In this document: positions 16,615-25,390 of the stretch, one piece after another
How positions within the stretch are numbered: the stretch's first letter is position 1
How the letters are laid out: every line of letters starts with the position of its first letter
Assembly: GCF_003471165.1 (NCBI RefSeq)
Contig: NZ_QRIL01000005.1
Location: 1-64,000, forward strand
Source of the DNA: Ruminococcus sp. AM22-13
Lineage (GTDB): Bacteria; Bacillota; Clostridia; Lachnospirales; Lachnospiraceae
Reading direction: 5' to 3'
DNA: 64,000 bases
Notes under the pieces: generated by a model
Told to the model about the DNA's origin: nothing
The model's input: the letters and a program-made list of their open reading frames with translations, nothing else
The model's database searches: none
Program-made: the position numbers and the translations under genes

Positions 16615-17034
16615 TTGAATCGATGCGATTTTTCTTCTATTAGCACTTGCTTAAAAAATCATATCAGCGAAAGTAATCAAATGAGTCAGCCTGATTTTTT
16701 ATACGAATTATTTGAAGATTTTATGGATGATCCGGCAAATCAGGATTTTTCAATGGACAACGGTCTGGTTTGCCGTTGGCTGACCGGTCAAGCAAAGATC
16801 AGTCCTAAAATATCTGCCTACTATTCCAAACCCAGCAATCAGAAAAAGCTGGTAGAAACCATTCACCAGAATCTGCTTCCATTGATGTCTGACTGCAATA
16901 TGGCTATGCAGGATATATACACATTATTTATACAAGATGACACCATTTACATTCGATATCCGCAATATCACCGGAATATCCATGCTCAACCAGGAAGTGA
17001 TCCAGAGAGACCACATGTAATTGGCAAGATGTGA
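16615..17034 (+). pseudogene. N-terminal part of NB-ARC/TPR regulator-like protein
   Basis: 139 residues from a TTG start with GAAAGGGG upstream. The sequence MSQPDFLYELFEDFMDD, then LVCRWLTGQAKISPKISAYY and LPLMSDCNMAMQDIYTLF, resembles what I remember as the N-terminal domain of large NB-ARC (STAND) proteins with C-terminal TPRs in Lachnospiraceae. Those continue into a P-loop ATPase, which is absent here: the frame ends after RPHVIGKM. A TPR fragment on the same strand at 23143 looks like the lost 3' end. I therefore call this the 5' remnant of a gene broken by the island between them. Family placement is from memory. Confidence 0.5.
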
Positions 17035-17103
17035 AGGTGGGGCATTTTTGAGATAGTTGCAACGTAAAATAAGTTTGGGCATCTGTCCTTCTTACAGTAC
17101 CTC

Positions 17104-18345
17104 TTATTGATAAAATTGTGAAACAACTGTATCTATCAAGTCATCATAAGTAACAATTTCCACATCTGTATAATCAGCCTTAATTTCTACCCATTCATCA
17201 CATTCAAAATCATTTCTTCGTCCTACTACTAAATATCTTTTTGGTTTGTATACTTTAAATCCGTATTTCTCCTCAAACCACTTTCTGTTATTAGGATCCT
17301 CAAAATAACTTCTATATACTCTTGTCTGTGCAATGTATGAATTAATTTCTGCACTGAATTGTTCACGATTATTCCGTCCAACCACAGTATTTCCCTTAAC
17401 TTTTGGTAATTTGAACTCTACAATATCCGCATATCCATTTGCTCTCACAACAAAAAAATCTGGAATAATTTCGTCTTTTTCCTCACTCTGCCAATCACAC
17501 TTAACTTGAGAATGTACTCCTGTTCCCATAAATCCCATATTTAGAATAAAATGATTTTCTCGTTGTGCTAAAAAGGAAGTAATATTCGGTTCGGAATTCT
17601 CAGAGTCACCAAACAACTCAATAAACCTATTAATTTTCGGTAACTTATCATATTTAAAATCCGCTGGTTCAGGATACTGATAAAAGAGATCTGCCTGCCA
17701 TAATCTGTCATATACTTCCAAACTAAATCCTATTTCATCCACTTCCCCTTCTGTTGGCTCGTTGTAATGACAAGGGATAAAATCAATCCATTTAATAATT
17801 CTAGTTTTTAAATCATCATCCTTTGCATCAAAAAACATTCCATTAATTAATCTCACAAAATGACCCTCAACAATATCCAATCCTTGTGAATTAAAACTTA
17901 CCATGCTATTTTGTGCAGCAAAATTCCATTTCAAATCAACCAACTTATCTAAACCAGCATTTGTCGGAATCATTAAGTCTTCATATATATCAGAATGTAA
18001 TGGAAATGAAATTTTGCTTGTCCCATCAAAGGTAAACCCAATAATCTTTTCAATAACCTGCTTTGAAGTTAAATCTTCTTTTGTGAAATCACGCACTACA
18101 ATCATTCTTTCCGACTTTTCCACGATATCTTTTACATATGGATTACCACAATACTCTATGGCTATAAATGTTTTACTAAAATAAACTGCCATACTTTCAG
18201 GATTGAGAATAAAACAATTCACATCCTTATAATCAATATTGTTATCTTTAATATACTTGTACATTCTTCCCCAATAAACTTGAGAAATTGCTGTTAGCAC
18301 TTCTGAAACTAATTCTCCATAACACTCAATATTATTATCAGACAT
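17104..18345 (-). CDS. Shedu-like PD-(D/E)XK nuclease (DUF4263-type)
   Basis: A 413-residue protein; ATG at 18345 is chosen for GCGGAGG 6 bp upstream. The first 260 residues are unrecognised. The C-terminal part has a nuclease signature: IPDFFVVRANGYADIVEFKL, with Asp296, Glu310 and Lys312 as the D...ExK triad, and an acidic residue in the preceding helix (AQREN, Glu263). Gln340 follows in a helix (YIAQTRVYRSYF), as in the DUF4263 domain of the Shedu anti-phage protein SduA. It is the last gene of a four-gene run whose third gene is also a PD-(D/E)XK protein. It is likely a phage-activated nuclease effector; the long N-terminal region may be the sensor. Confidence 0.7.
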   Translation of the reverse strand: MSDNNIECYGELVSEVLTAISQVYWGRMYKYIKDNNIDYKDVNCFILNPESMAVYFSKTFIAIEYCGNPYVKDIVEKSERMIVVRDFTKEDLTSKQVIEKIIGFTFDGTSKISFPLHSDIYEDLMIPTNAGLDKLVDLKWNFAAQNSMVSFNSQGLDIVEGHFVRLINGMFFDAKDDDLKTRIIKWIDFIPCHYNEPTEGEVDEIGFSLEVYDRLWQADLFYQYPEPADFKYDKLPKINRFIELFGDSENSEPNITSFLAQRENHFILNMGFMGTGVHSQVKCDWQSEEKDEIIPDFFVVRANGYADIVEFKLPKVKGNTVVGRNNREQFSAEINSYIAQTRVYRSYFEDPNNRKWFEEKYGFKVYKPKRYLVVGRRNDFECDEWVEIKADYTDVEIVTYDDLIDTVVSQFYQ

Positions 18346-18409
18346 AATAACCTCCGCAATATTCAAATCAATATATGTCCTATTTTACCATAGCATCAAA
18401 AGAATTTCA

Positions 18410-19894
18410 TTATACCTCCAGTTCCTGTTCCATCCTCTTTGCTATTTTCATAAAATAATCCCTGTCCTCAATAAAATGCATATCTCCAACCGCATCGCAA
18501 TCATTCAAGACATGTAAAACACTTGTAACCTGAGCATTGCTGTTCTGATTATCTACCAATGTTTTTACTACCTTCACAAATTTTTCCTTATCATTCTTAT
18601 ATGTAGCAAGCATCATCTCCAAGTCTTCTATGGTCATGATATAACATCTGTTGTCATCAACAAATATCTCTGGTATCGAAGACATCACTATTTGTGTATT
18701 GGTCATACTCTCATACAACAGAAAAATTTTAATAACCGGCTTTTGTCCTGAGTATTCCTTTTCAGACATTTTAAGTTGTTCATGTGCTTCTAAAATATTT
18801 CTTTTGTAAAATGTATCAATCTGTTGAACATCTGGTGCCTGCTGCTTTGCCTTTATTCCAAGCAGTCCTGATTTCAATTCAAACAAGAATACCGCATCCT
18901 CAAATTCTACAAAGAAATCCGCACTCTTTTTATCTTGCTCTGGAATTTTGCACCACACATCCTCTGACATATAATTCTCAGCCAGTTCCATAAAATATTC
19001 TTCGAACATTGTTCCAAAAGCATTAATAAACCCGGTTCCCTTACCATTCTTATAATAATAATCCCGAATTAACCAATATAAACCATCCGCAAAGAGCATC
19101 TGTACCAAATACATACTGACCATAATCGGCTCTTTGTTCTTTTGAGTAATCACAAAAGGTTTGCTATAAAACAATTGTTTCTGTATTGGAGACTTCCTTA
19201 CATCATCATATGTAACAGAATAATAATAAATAATTTTCTCCAAATTCTCTTTAGTGAGTATGCTGTTTGCCCCGTGATTATATAAATCATCCTCTGCCCC
19301 TAACGGATCGGGACGCTCACTACATAGCCACAACAAATAAAGTACATTGGTCAGAAACTCGTCTGCACTCATACCAAACAATTCTTCTGTAATTTCATTT
19401 ATATCTACAATCTCATCCCTGCTAATTTTACTTGAGCCAAGCAAAATATGATAATTACGGCTAAAGCTCTGGTATGTCCAAGCCAAATTCTGATACTTAA
19501 ACTGTTCATATGTCATACCCATCATAAACTTAAATATATCCGGCAATTTTGCATCTTTGATATATTCGCTATTGGAATGTTCATTCTCATATCCTCTATA
19601 CAAATTTACCACCGTACCAGCTTTTTCTCTTTCCATGATTTCTTTTCTGTAATCATTTGCATTAACAATTGAGACATACGCCATGTCTTGAATATCCCAC
19701 GCCGACAACATCACCTGCACCTGCCGATGTATAAATCCATGCAAGATAGCATTCAACGGAAATGTGATACTACACCTTAATTCACCTTCTGACTTATTTT
19801 GCTGTTTCTTATATAGTTCGATTGATATTTCTGAGAAAAAATAGATAAAATCTCTTGTCGCATAATTCTTAATAAAACTCACGAAATCTTTCAA
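18410..19894 (-). CDS. Putative PD-(D/E)XK nuclease, 494 aa
   Basis: TTG at 19894 is preferred (AAAGGTGG six bases upstream); an upstream TTG at 19942 has no good site. The first 300 residues are helical and unrecognised. Near the C-terminus FGTMFEEYFMEL is followed by KKSADFFVEFEDAVFLFELK. With this start, Glu residues near 299, Asp326, Glu339 and Lys341 give the E...D...ExK pattern of restriction-like nucleases. The core resembles that of the neighbouring Shedu-like protein (ADFFVE..ELK against PDFFVV..EFK). The gene lies 29 bp downstream of the 189-aa gene and 64 bp upstream of the Shedu-like gene. I do not know a named family with this architecture. Confidence 0.6.
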   Translation of the reverse strand: MKDFVSFIKNYATRDFIYFFSEISIELYKKQQNKSEGELRCSITFPLNAILHGFIHRQVQVMLSAWDIQDMAYVSIVNANDYRKEIMEREKAGTVVNLYRGYENEHSNSEYIKDAKLPDIFKFMMGMTYEQFKYQNLAWTYQSFSRNYHILLGSSKISRDEIVDINEITEELFGMSADEFLTNVLYLLWLCSERPDPLGAEDDLYNHGANSILTKENLEKIIYYYSVTYDDVRKSPIQKQLFYSKPFVITQKNKEPIMVSMYLVQMLFADGLYWLIRDYYYKNGKGTGFINAFGTMFEEYFMELAENYMSEDVWCKIPEQDKKSADFFVEFEDAVFLFELKSGLLGIKAKQQAPDVQQIDTFYKRNILEAHEQLKMSEKEYSGQKPVIKIFLLYESMTNTQIVMSSIPEIFVDDNRCYIMTIEDLEMMLATYKNDKEKFVKVVKTLVDNQNSNAQVTSVLHVLNDCDAVGDMHFIEDRDYFMKIAKRMEQELEV

Positions 19895-19923
19895 CCAGCA
19901 TCCACCTTTCCTTTGCTCATAAG

Positions 19924-20493
19924 CTATTGAATCTTTCCCCAAACTCTCTCATTAAGATATATTTTTTCTTCTTCCATACAGATAACATTCCACTTTAACA
20001 AGTTTGCAATATTTTTGTCTATTCTCTCCATGACAAATTCTTCTAATTGACCATCGTCCTTCATTTTATTAATTTCTGCTTTCACTTGTTCAACAGTAAA
20101 TCCTATCTCATAAGCATTTCGTCTATGAAGAACCGATACTATTACTGCACAATTAAAATCTAATTCCTTTTTTGTAATAGCTCCTACACAAAAAATAGAA
20201 ATAATTACTAATTGTACATATTGAAAAAAGGCTTCCGGTTTATTCAAAGATGCCACAAAATCTGCAAGTGCAATTAATACGCTTCTTAAATCCAACCTAA
20301 TGTTTCCCATTTTGTATGAAGATGACTCTTTTCCAAGAAAAATCATCTCTCTCTTTGAATTATCTGGAATAATTTCTAAGTAATTATCCATTATCATTTT
20401 TCCAAATTCAGGATTTAAACCTTGCTCTATTGAAAAGTTCTCTAAACATTCTCTTATTTCACAATCCAATTGTCTGGCTTCCGTTCTGTTCAT
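19924..20493 (-). CDS. Unknown protein, defence-operon gene 2
   Basis: 189 residues, predicted mainly helical and soluble (MNRTEARQLDCEIRECLENF). One hydrophobic stretch, FFQYVQLVIISIFCVGAIT, may be buried rather than membrane-spanning. The C-terminal part (GFTVEQVKAEINKM, IANLLKWNVICMEEEKIYL) looks like a winged-helix: a helix, a recognition-type helix and a short beta wing. I do not recognise a family. It starts 7 bp after the peptidase gene and has GAGGTAGAG upstream, so it is translated in the same transcript. It could be a regulator or adaptor between peptidase and nucleases. Confidence 0.6.
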   Translation of the reverse strand: MNRTEARQLDCEIRECLENFSIEQGLNPEFGKMIMDNYLEIIPDNSKREMIFLGKESSSYKMGNIRLDLRSVLIALADFVASLNKPEAFFQYVQLVIISIFCVGAITKKELDFNCAVIVSVLHRRNAYEIGFTVEQVKAEINKMKDDGQLEEFVMERIDKNIANLLKWNVICMEEEKIYLNERVWGKIQ

Positions 20494-20500
20494 CTCTTCT

Positions 20501-21526
20501 CTACCTCCGTTCTCTTTCTTCTGTTCGAATAATCTTAGCCAATTTTCCTCTCTCTTTTTTCAGAATTAACTGTGTACGATATTCGTCATATGCATCCAAA
20601 AATCCACTGTATAAATGATTTCCATCCACTGTGTCAAAATCATACTTATCATCATTGGCAATAGCAAACAAATGACTTATCCTATCTTTGGGAAGAGGAT
20701 GTGTATCCGTTGTTATCCTTTTATTATACAGCACCCTGTCTGTGTAATAAAACAAATCAAAAAACTGCATGTACATAACTGGTGCAAGATAAGTATAGTC
20801 TTCTATAATTCTTTTCTGCTCTTCCAGCCTGCTTTGGTCAATAATAATCTTTAAAACAATATCATATGCCACTGCATCTGCTTCAAATTCTTCCTTCCGT
20901 CTGTCTGAGAATTTTCTTCCTATACTAGCAAAATATGAATGTGCAACTTCATGTGCCAAACTAAATATGACCACTGTCCAATAGCATGATGATGCCAGAT
21001 TCATAATCTGTGCATCCCCCTGCATAATCTGTAACAATGCTTCATTTGATTTCTCATTCGGAATATCACCCAATATACTCACATCATTCATTATAAATAA
21101 AAGATACAAAAAACAATTTCCATATATCTCTGGGTCATCAAATTCTTTCGACCATTTTAAAATCACTAGGAAAAAGGACATCACGGATGATTCAAATAAT
21201 TCATCAATATGTACAAACTGTTCTCTTCCCTCATCCAAGAAAATATAGCTGTTCACAGAGTGCTGATAACGGTTGCTTAGTTCTATTCCCTTACCATGAT
21301 AACCATATTCCTTTTCAAGATAATCTTTTACAATCTGAAACATCTGATTAAGGTTATACTTCTGACTATTCTCTCGCAACTGCTCTTCTGTTAATCCGGA
21401 TTCCTGATAATATCTCATCATCCTCTCAATTCCTTTTTCTTCATCCTTAACAGACTCGCCCCCAAAGCGTAGAATTTCATAATCATCTGGCGGTAAAAAG
21501 AATTTTGCTCTAATATCTTCTGACAT
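20501..21526 (-). CDS. HExxH zinc metallopeptidase, defence-operon gene 1
   Basis: 341 residues. The zinc-peptidase motif HEVAH is at residues 192-196 (SLAHEVAHSYFASIG). It is followed after about 20 residues by EFEADAVAYDI, where Glu215 or Asp217 would be the third metal ligand, as in M48-like and related gluzincins. About 190 residues precede the active site without a family match, and a conserved-looking DTHPLPKDRISHLF follows it, similar to the D-x-H-P region of M48 peptidases. No signal peptide or membrane segment, so it acts in the cytoplasm. It is the first gene of the run. Cytoplasmic peptidases next to nucleases in defence islands often activate effectors by cleavage; that role is inferred. 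Confidence 0.7.
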   Translation of the reverse strand: MSEDIRAKFFLPPDDYEILRFGGESVKDEEKGIERMMRYYQESGLTEEQLRENSQKYNLNQMFQIVKDYLEKEYGYHGKGIELSNRYQHSVNSYIFLDEGREQFVHIDELFESSVMSFFLVILKWSKEFDDPEIYGNCFLYLLFIMNDVSILGDIPNEKSNEALLQIMQGDAQIMNLASSCYWTVVIFSLAHEVAHSYFASIGRKFSDRRKEEFEADAVAYDIVLKIIIDQSRLEEQKRIIEDYTYLAPVMYMQFFDLFYYTDRVLYNKRITTDTHPLPKDRISHLFAIANDDKYDFDTVDGNHLYSGFLDAYDEYRTQLILKKERGKLAKIIRTEERERR

Positions 21527-21575
21527 ATGTCTTACCCTCCGTTATAAATATCGGCCTCTTTCAAGTATATATTTA

Positions 21576-21842
21576 TCATAGCACAGCTCTTTTATTTCGC
21601 CAATTATCTAGCATAATTTGTTCATTCTGAAAACGGTATGCATCCTCAAAAGTTACAGCACCATTAATTCTTTTTACTTCATCCGTACACTTTGCCTGTA
21701 GCTTCTTTAATGCTTCTTCATCCACTCCATGACTATATGCAATCACATGGGACAGCTTTGAGGTTTCCACCGCCAGCTTATACATTGCACGAGCCATTCG
21801 GTTCTCGCTATCTGGTGTGGTGCTAGAATATAAATAGTACAA
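21576..21842 (-). pseudogene. Hypothetical gene truncated by IS3 insertion
   Basis: The frame is open from the left inverted repeat of the IS at about 21842 down to the stop at 21576. Readable product includes RMARAMYKLAVETSKLSHVI and EALKKLQAKCTDEVKRING, ending NWRNKRAVL. The only upstream start is a TTG inside the IS end; ATG at 21797 is the first within the gene. No known family. It sits 50 bp upstream of the peptidase gene on the same strand. It is therefore probably the 3' end of a further gene of that operon, or of its neighbour, lost to the IS. Confidence 0.5.
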
Positions 21843-21913
21843 GTCAAAATGAGAATCCCTAATTACAAATTTTATGGTACTATGTAGTTACCGCACTGAA
21901 GGAGGACCTCATT

Positions 21914-22168
21914 ATGGCAAAGCACTATGACAAACAATTTAAATTGAATGCAATCCGGTATTATCATGATCACAGAGAATTAGGATTGCAGGGTTGTGCT
22001 TCAAACTTAGGAATCAGTCATCAGACACTGTCTCGCTGGCAGAAAGAACTGCGTGATACCAGAGACATTGAGAGCCGTGGTTCTGGCAACTATGCTTCTG
22101 ATGAAGCAAAGGAAATTGCACGTTTAAAGCGTGAACTACGTGATGCGCAGGATGCACTTGATGTATAA
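21914..22168 (+). pseudogene. IS3 OrfA (helix-turn-helix subunit)
   Basis: 84 codons read MAKHYDKQFKLNAIRYYHDH, then a helix-turn-helix (CASNLGISHQTLSRWQKEL) and a leucine-zipper-like helix (EIARLKRELRDAQDALDV). AAGGAGG precedes the ATG. Relatives continue LKKAINILGK. That sequence is present in the shifted frame right after GATGTAT, ending at a TGA that overlaps the orfB ATG (ATGA at 22194). A small indel at the A7 run near 22167 therefore created the early stop. OrfA binds the IS ends and joins OrfB by programmed frameshifting in this family. Confidence 0.75.
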
Positions 22169-22193
22169 AAAAAGCCATCAACATTCTGGGAAA

Positions 22194-23095
22194 ATGACGG
22201 AAGCCATTTACCTCGAAGTTACTGAGAAGGCAGAAGCAGCCCACAAGGCTAAACGCCGTGTTTCTGTCTCCGGAATGTTGAAAATACTTGGCGTTTCACG
22301 TTCTGGCTATCGCGCATGGCTGAAACATGTTCCTTCCAATGCTGAAAAGCGTCGGGAATCAGTAAAAGCCAAAATCAAGGATATTTACGATAAATCTAAA
22401 CAGAATTACGGTGCTCCCAAAATCACACAAGTGTTACGCGCAAAACAGGAGAAACTATTTCCGAGCGTACTGTTGGGCAGTACATGAAACAAATGGGCAT
22501 TAAGGCTCAGTGGGTAAAGCCGTGGACAATCACCACAAGAGACTCCGATTTCAGTAGCAAACTTCAAAACATCCTTGATGAACAATTTAATCCAGAACGG
22601 CCAAATGCAGTTTGGTGTTCAGACATTACCTATATCTGGACGATAGATGGCTTCGTCTATTTGACCAGTATTATGGATTTATATTCCAGGAAAATCATTG
22701 CCTGGACATTGTCAAATACATTGGAAGTGTCCTGCGTGATTGAAACAATAAACAAAGCCAAGGCAAAACGAAAAATTGAAGAACCATTGATTATGCATTC
22801 CGATCGCGGCGTACAGTATGTTTCAAAGGAATACAAACGTGTCACTGCAAACATGCAGTGCAGTTATTCTAAAAAGGCTTATCCATGGGATAATGCCTGC
22901 ATTGAATCATTTCATTCACTGATCAAGCGTGAATGGCTGAATCGCTTCAAAATCCGCGACTATAATCATGTATATAGATTGGTATTCGAATACCTGGAGG
23001 CATTCTATAACACCAAGCGAATCCATAGTCATTGCGATTACATGTCACCAAATGACTCCGAAGAACTATACCGTAGATTGCAACAGAACGAATAG
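22194..23095 (+). pseudogene. IS3 OrfB (DDE integrase), frameshifted
   Basis: The N-terminal part (RRVSVSGMLKILGVSRSGYR, NYGAPKIT) is in one frame. After VLRAKQ the family sequence (GETISERTVGQYMKQMGIKA) moves to another, consistent with loss of one A in the run near 22453. The catalytic half is intact: VWCSDITYIW (D), LIMHSDRGVQYVS (D) and YPWDNACIESFHSLIKREW (E). A Shine-Dalgarno-less ATG at 22484 could yield only the catalytic half. Otherwise a normal-length member of the family. Confidence 0.85.
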
Positions 23096-23142
23096 CCAAT
23101 GGCAAGTTAAGATGGGGAAAACCTCATTTTAACTTTCCATAC

Positions 23143-23820
23143 ATGGATAACTATAACTACTACAAAGGTATGAATGGAATCATTCAGGAACTGACGGGGC
23201 TGTTAAAGACAAAAAACATTGGAACCGACTCTGACCGGGCATTATTACTAGATTTTCAGGCAACTCTTGAAACCAAACCTGAAAAAGCAATAAAACTGGA
23301 AAAGGATGCACTTGCCCAGATAGAAAATATCACTGCCGACAATGCTCGCCTTGTTTCCAACCTTCATGCCAATCTCGGTGGACTTTACCGTATGAACGGT
23401 CATCCCGATCTTGCAAGAGAACACATGGAAAAAAGTATCTCACTGCTTGACCAATTTAACCTGCTTCATATAAATGACAGCATACCTCAGATTGCCAATT
23501 ATGCAATGTTCCTGACAGAACAGCAGGAACCCGAAAGAGGCATCTCTGAATTGCAAAAATTATCCGGCATCATCAAGGAATACCATTCCGATGACTGTCT
23601 GGATTATGCCAAAGTACAGGAAACCCTTGGAACCATTTATCTGATGACTGCCAATCTTCCGCAAGCCAAAACACATTTTAAAAGAGCTTTCAAAATATAT
23701 GAAAAGATCTGGGCTGATGAACCAGAAATGATTGAAGCAAAATATCAGGAAATTCAGGAGTTATATCCACAGATTGGATTTTGCATTGGAAAAAATCTAT
23801 CCGGTCTTTTAACAAAATAA
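23143..23820 (+). pseudogene. TPR protein, C-terminal part of NB-ARC/TPR-like gene
   Basis: 225 residues with tetratricopeptide-like helical pairs: EKAIKLEKDALAQIENI, SNLHANLGGLYRMNGHPDLA, YAKVQETLGTIYLMTANLPQ and AKTHFKRAFKIYEKI. The first codon lies directly at the right end of the IS3 element, and no ribosome-binding site precedes it. The same strand carries an apparent N-terminal fragment at 16615-17034. The sequence resembles the C-terminal repeats of Lachnospiraceae NB-ARC/TPR regulators as I remember them. It is best read as a 3' remnant, although an independent TPR protein cannot be excluded. Confidence 0.6.
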
Positions 23821-23829
23821 GCATAATTT

Positions 23830-23852
23830 ACGGCGGGCAACTTGCCCGCCGT
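23830..23852. terminator. Convergent hairpin terminator
   Basis: Stem ACGGCGGGCA / TGCCCGCCGT with a very short loop, between the plus-strand TPR fragment and the minus-strand ABC genes. The GC-rich stem is strong but the following T tract is poor (TTATATTC). Confidence 0.55.
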
Positions 23853-23857
23853 TATAT

Positions 23858-24730
23858 TCAGCTATTCGTCAAATAAATATATGCATCTTCCAAAGTGATA
23901 TCATTATCTAGGACACAATTCTCATTTGGCTTTCCTTTGCTTAATACTTTCATATGAATTCCATTTTCTACATACTGCTTAGATGATATAGAATAATTGG
24001 CTTCTAACAAACGGGCTTCTTCTGCATTTTGTACCGTACAATTCCAAACACAGCCCTTTGCATTTTCCAGCAATCCACTCACGCTTCCGGAATATAAAAA
24101 ACTTCCTTTTTTCATAATGGCAAGCTGTGTACAGGTTGCTGCTAAATCTTCTACTACATGAGTGGAAAACAGCACCGTTCTATCCTTTGAAAAATCAACC
24201 AGAAGATTGCGGATCCTGATTCTTTCTTCCGGATCTAACCCAGTTGTTGGTTCGTCAATAATCAAAAAATCCGGATTATTAAGAAGTGCCTGTATGAGTC
24301 CGACACGTCTCTTCATACCACCAGATAATTGTCGCATTTTTTTATTCTGATGCTCTGTAAGAGAAGTCTTTTCCAGATAATAGGTAATTCTTTGTTCGAG
24401 GTCATTTCTGGATACTCCTGACAGTCCCCCCATATATACAAGACATTCTTTCACCGTAAGATTCGGATATAAGTCGATTTCCTGTGGAAGATAACCAATC
24501 TTTTTCTGTATTTTCTCATAATTTCCCTCGTTATACAGAATTCCATCAAGGGAAACCATTCCTTCCGTTTGTTTTAAAACAGTTGTAAGAACCCTCATCA
24601 AAGTGGTTTTTCCAGCACCATTCTCACCCAAAAGTCCGTAAATTCCCTTAGGTATTTCAAGAGATGCCTTATTTACTGCAACTACACCATTTTTAAATCT
24701 AACTGTTAAATCATTTATTCTAATACTCAT
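23858..24730 (-). CDS. ABC transporter ATPase
   Basis: 290 residues. Walker A is GENGAGKT (35-42), the signature MRQLSGGMKRR, Walker B FLIIDEPTTGLDP and the H-loop FSTHVVEDL. The YPNLTVKECLVYMGGLSG region fits CcmA/drug-resistance type exporters. It is the last gene of a minus-strand run: response regulator, kinase, large permease, permease, ATPase. The start lies 3 bp after the stop of the upstream permease, so the three transporter genes are coupled. The substrate is not evident; peptide antibiotics are the common substrate for this gene arrangement. Confidence 0.88.
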   Translation of the reverse strand: MSIRINDLTVRFKNGVVAVNKASLEIPKGIYGLLGENGAGKTTLMRVLTTVLKQTEGMVSLDGILYNEGNYEKIQKKIGYLPQEIDLYPNLTVKECLVYMGGLSGVSRNDLEQRITYYLEKTSLTEHQNKKMRQLSGGMKRRVGLIQALLNNPDFLIIDEPTTGLDPEERIRIRNLLVDFSKDRTVLFSTHVVEDLAATCTQLAIMKKGSFLYSGSVSGLLENAKGCVWNCTVQNAEEARLLEANYSISSKQYVENGIHMKVLSKGKPNENCVLDNDITLEDAYIYLTNS

Positions 24731-24733
24731 AAT

Positions 24734-25390
24734 CTATCCTCTTTTCTTTAAAGCCATTGGTAATACTGCAAATAAAAACAGCCCCGCTATAAAAGACACA
24801 AGCGTTCCATAAATCCAACTCTCGGACATTAATTGAGTAGGTTCACAAAAGCTGAAAGAAAACAATCCCAGATTTCCGAAAAATGAACTTCCCGCTTTTG
24901 ATATAAGTCCAATGACAATTCCAAATAAACATCCAATACCTGCCCACATATTTCGAAGCAATGTACACAAAATCACAGTGCATATGCTCCAAAACCAGAT
25001 AGTTCCAAACATTGCAATGAAATATAAAAGAAATATCTGAATACCCGAAATGCCTTCGTTTACACTGCCCGGTTTTTGCCAGAAAAACAAAACATATCCA
25101 ACACAGGAAAGTATTAATAAATATAATATTTGAACGCACACTCTCTGTGATATTACTTTTAACTGCTTTTTTTGATCATACAAATGAAATACATCGGCAC
25201 GCTTACTTTTTACTTCCATCAAATATGTGTCACTACAAAAAATAATTGTTAAAAATGCTATTGGAGACTGAATCGCTGAACCGATTTCTTCATAGTATAT
25301 AATCGGATGAATAGCACACAATATCAGTATAAATGCACATGAATAAAAAATCTTATATAACGACAGGCAGTTTTTTAGTTCCGTTTTCAA
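24734..25390 (-). CDS. ABC transporter membrane subunit
   Basis: About 218 residues with five or six hydrophobic helices (FYSCAFILILCAIHPIIYY, YLLILSCVGYVLFFW, WFWSICTVILCTLL). TTG at 25390 is chosen as start: GGAGG lies 6 bp upstream, and the TTG overlaps the stop of the preceding gene (TTGA), giving tight translational coupling. No family name can be assigned beyond ABC-2-like permease. It works with the ATPase at 23858 and the larger permease upstream. Confidence 0.7.
   Translation of the reverse strand: MKTELKNCLSLYKIFYSCAFILILCAIHPIIYYEEIGSAIQSPIAFLTIIFCSDTYLMEVKSKRADVFHLYDQKKQLKVISQRVCVQILYLLILSCVGYVLFFWQKPGSVNEGISGIQIFLLYFIAMFGTIWFWSICTVILCTLLRNMWAGIGCLFGIVIGLISKAGSSFFGNLGLFSFSFCEPTQLMSESWIYGTLVSFIAGLFLFAVLPMALKKRG

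Larger units (their letters stand above)
21842..23136 (+). mobile_element. IS3-family (IS150-like) element, decayed
   Basis: Inverted ends AAGTCAAAATGAG (21842-21854) and CTCATTTTAACTT (23124-23136, complement AAGTTAAAATGAG) match at 12 of 13 positions. A few further terminal bases may belong to the element. It holds orfA and orfB. Both carry frame lesions, so the element is probably dead in its present form. Its left end cuts a minus-strand gene; its right end abuts the TPR fragment. Confidence 0.75.
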
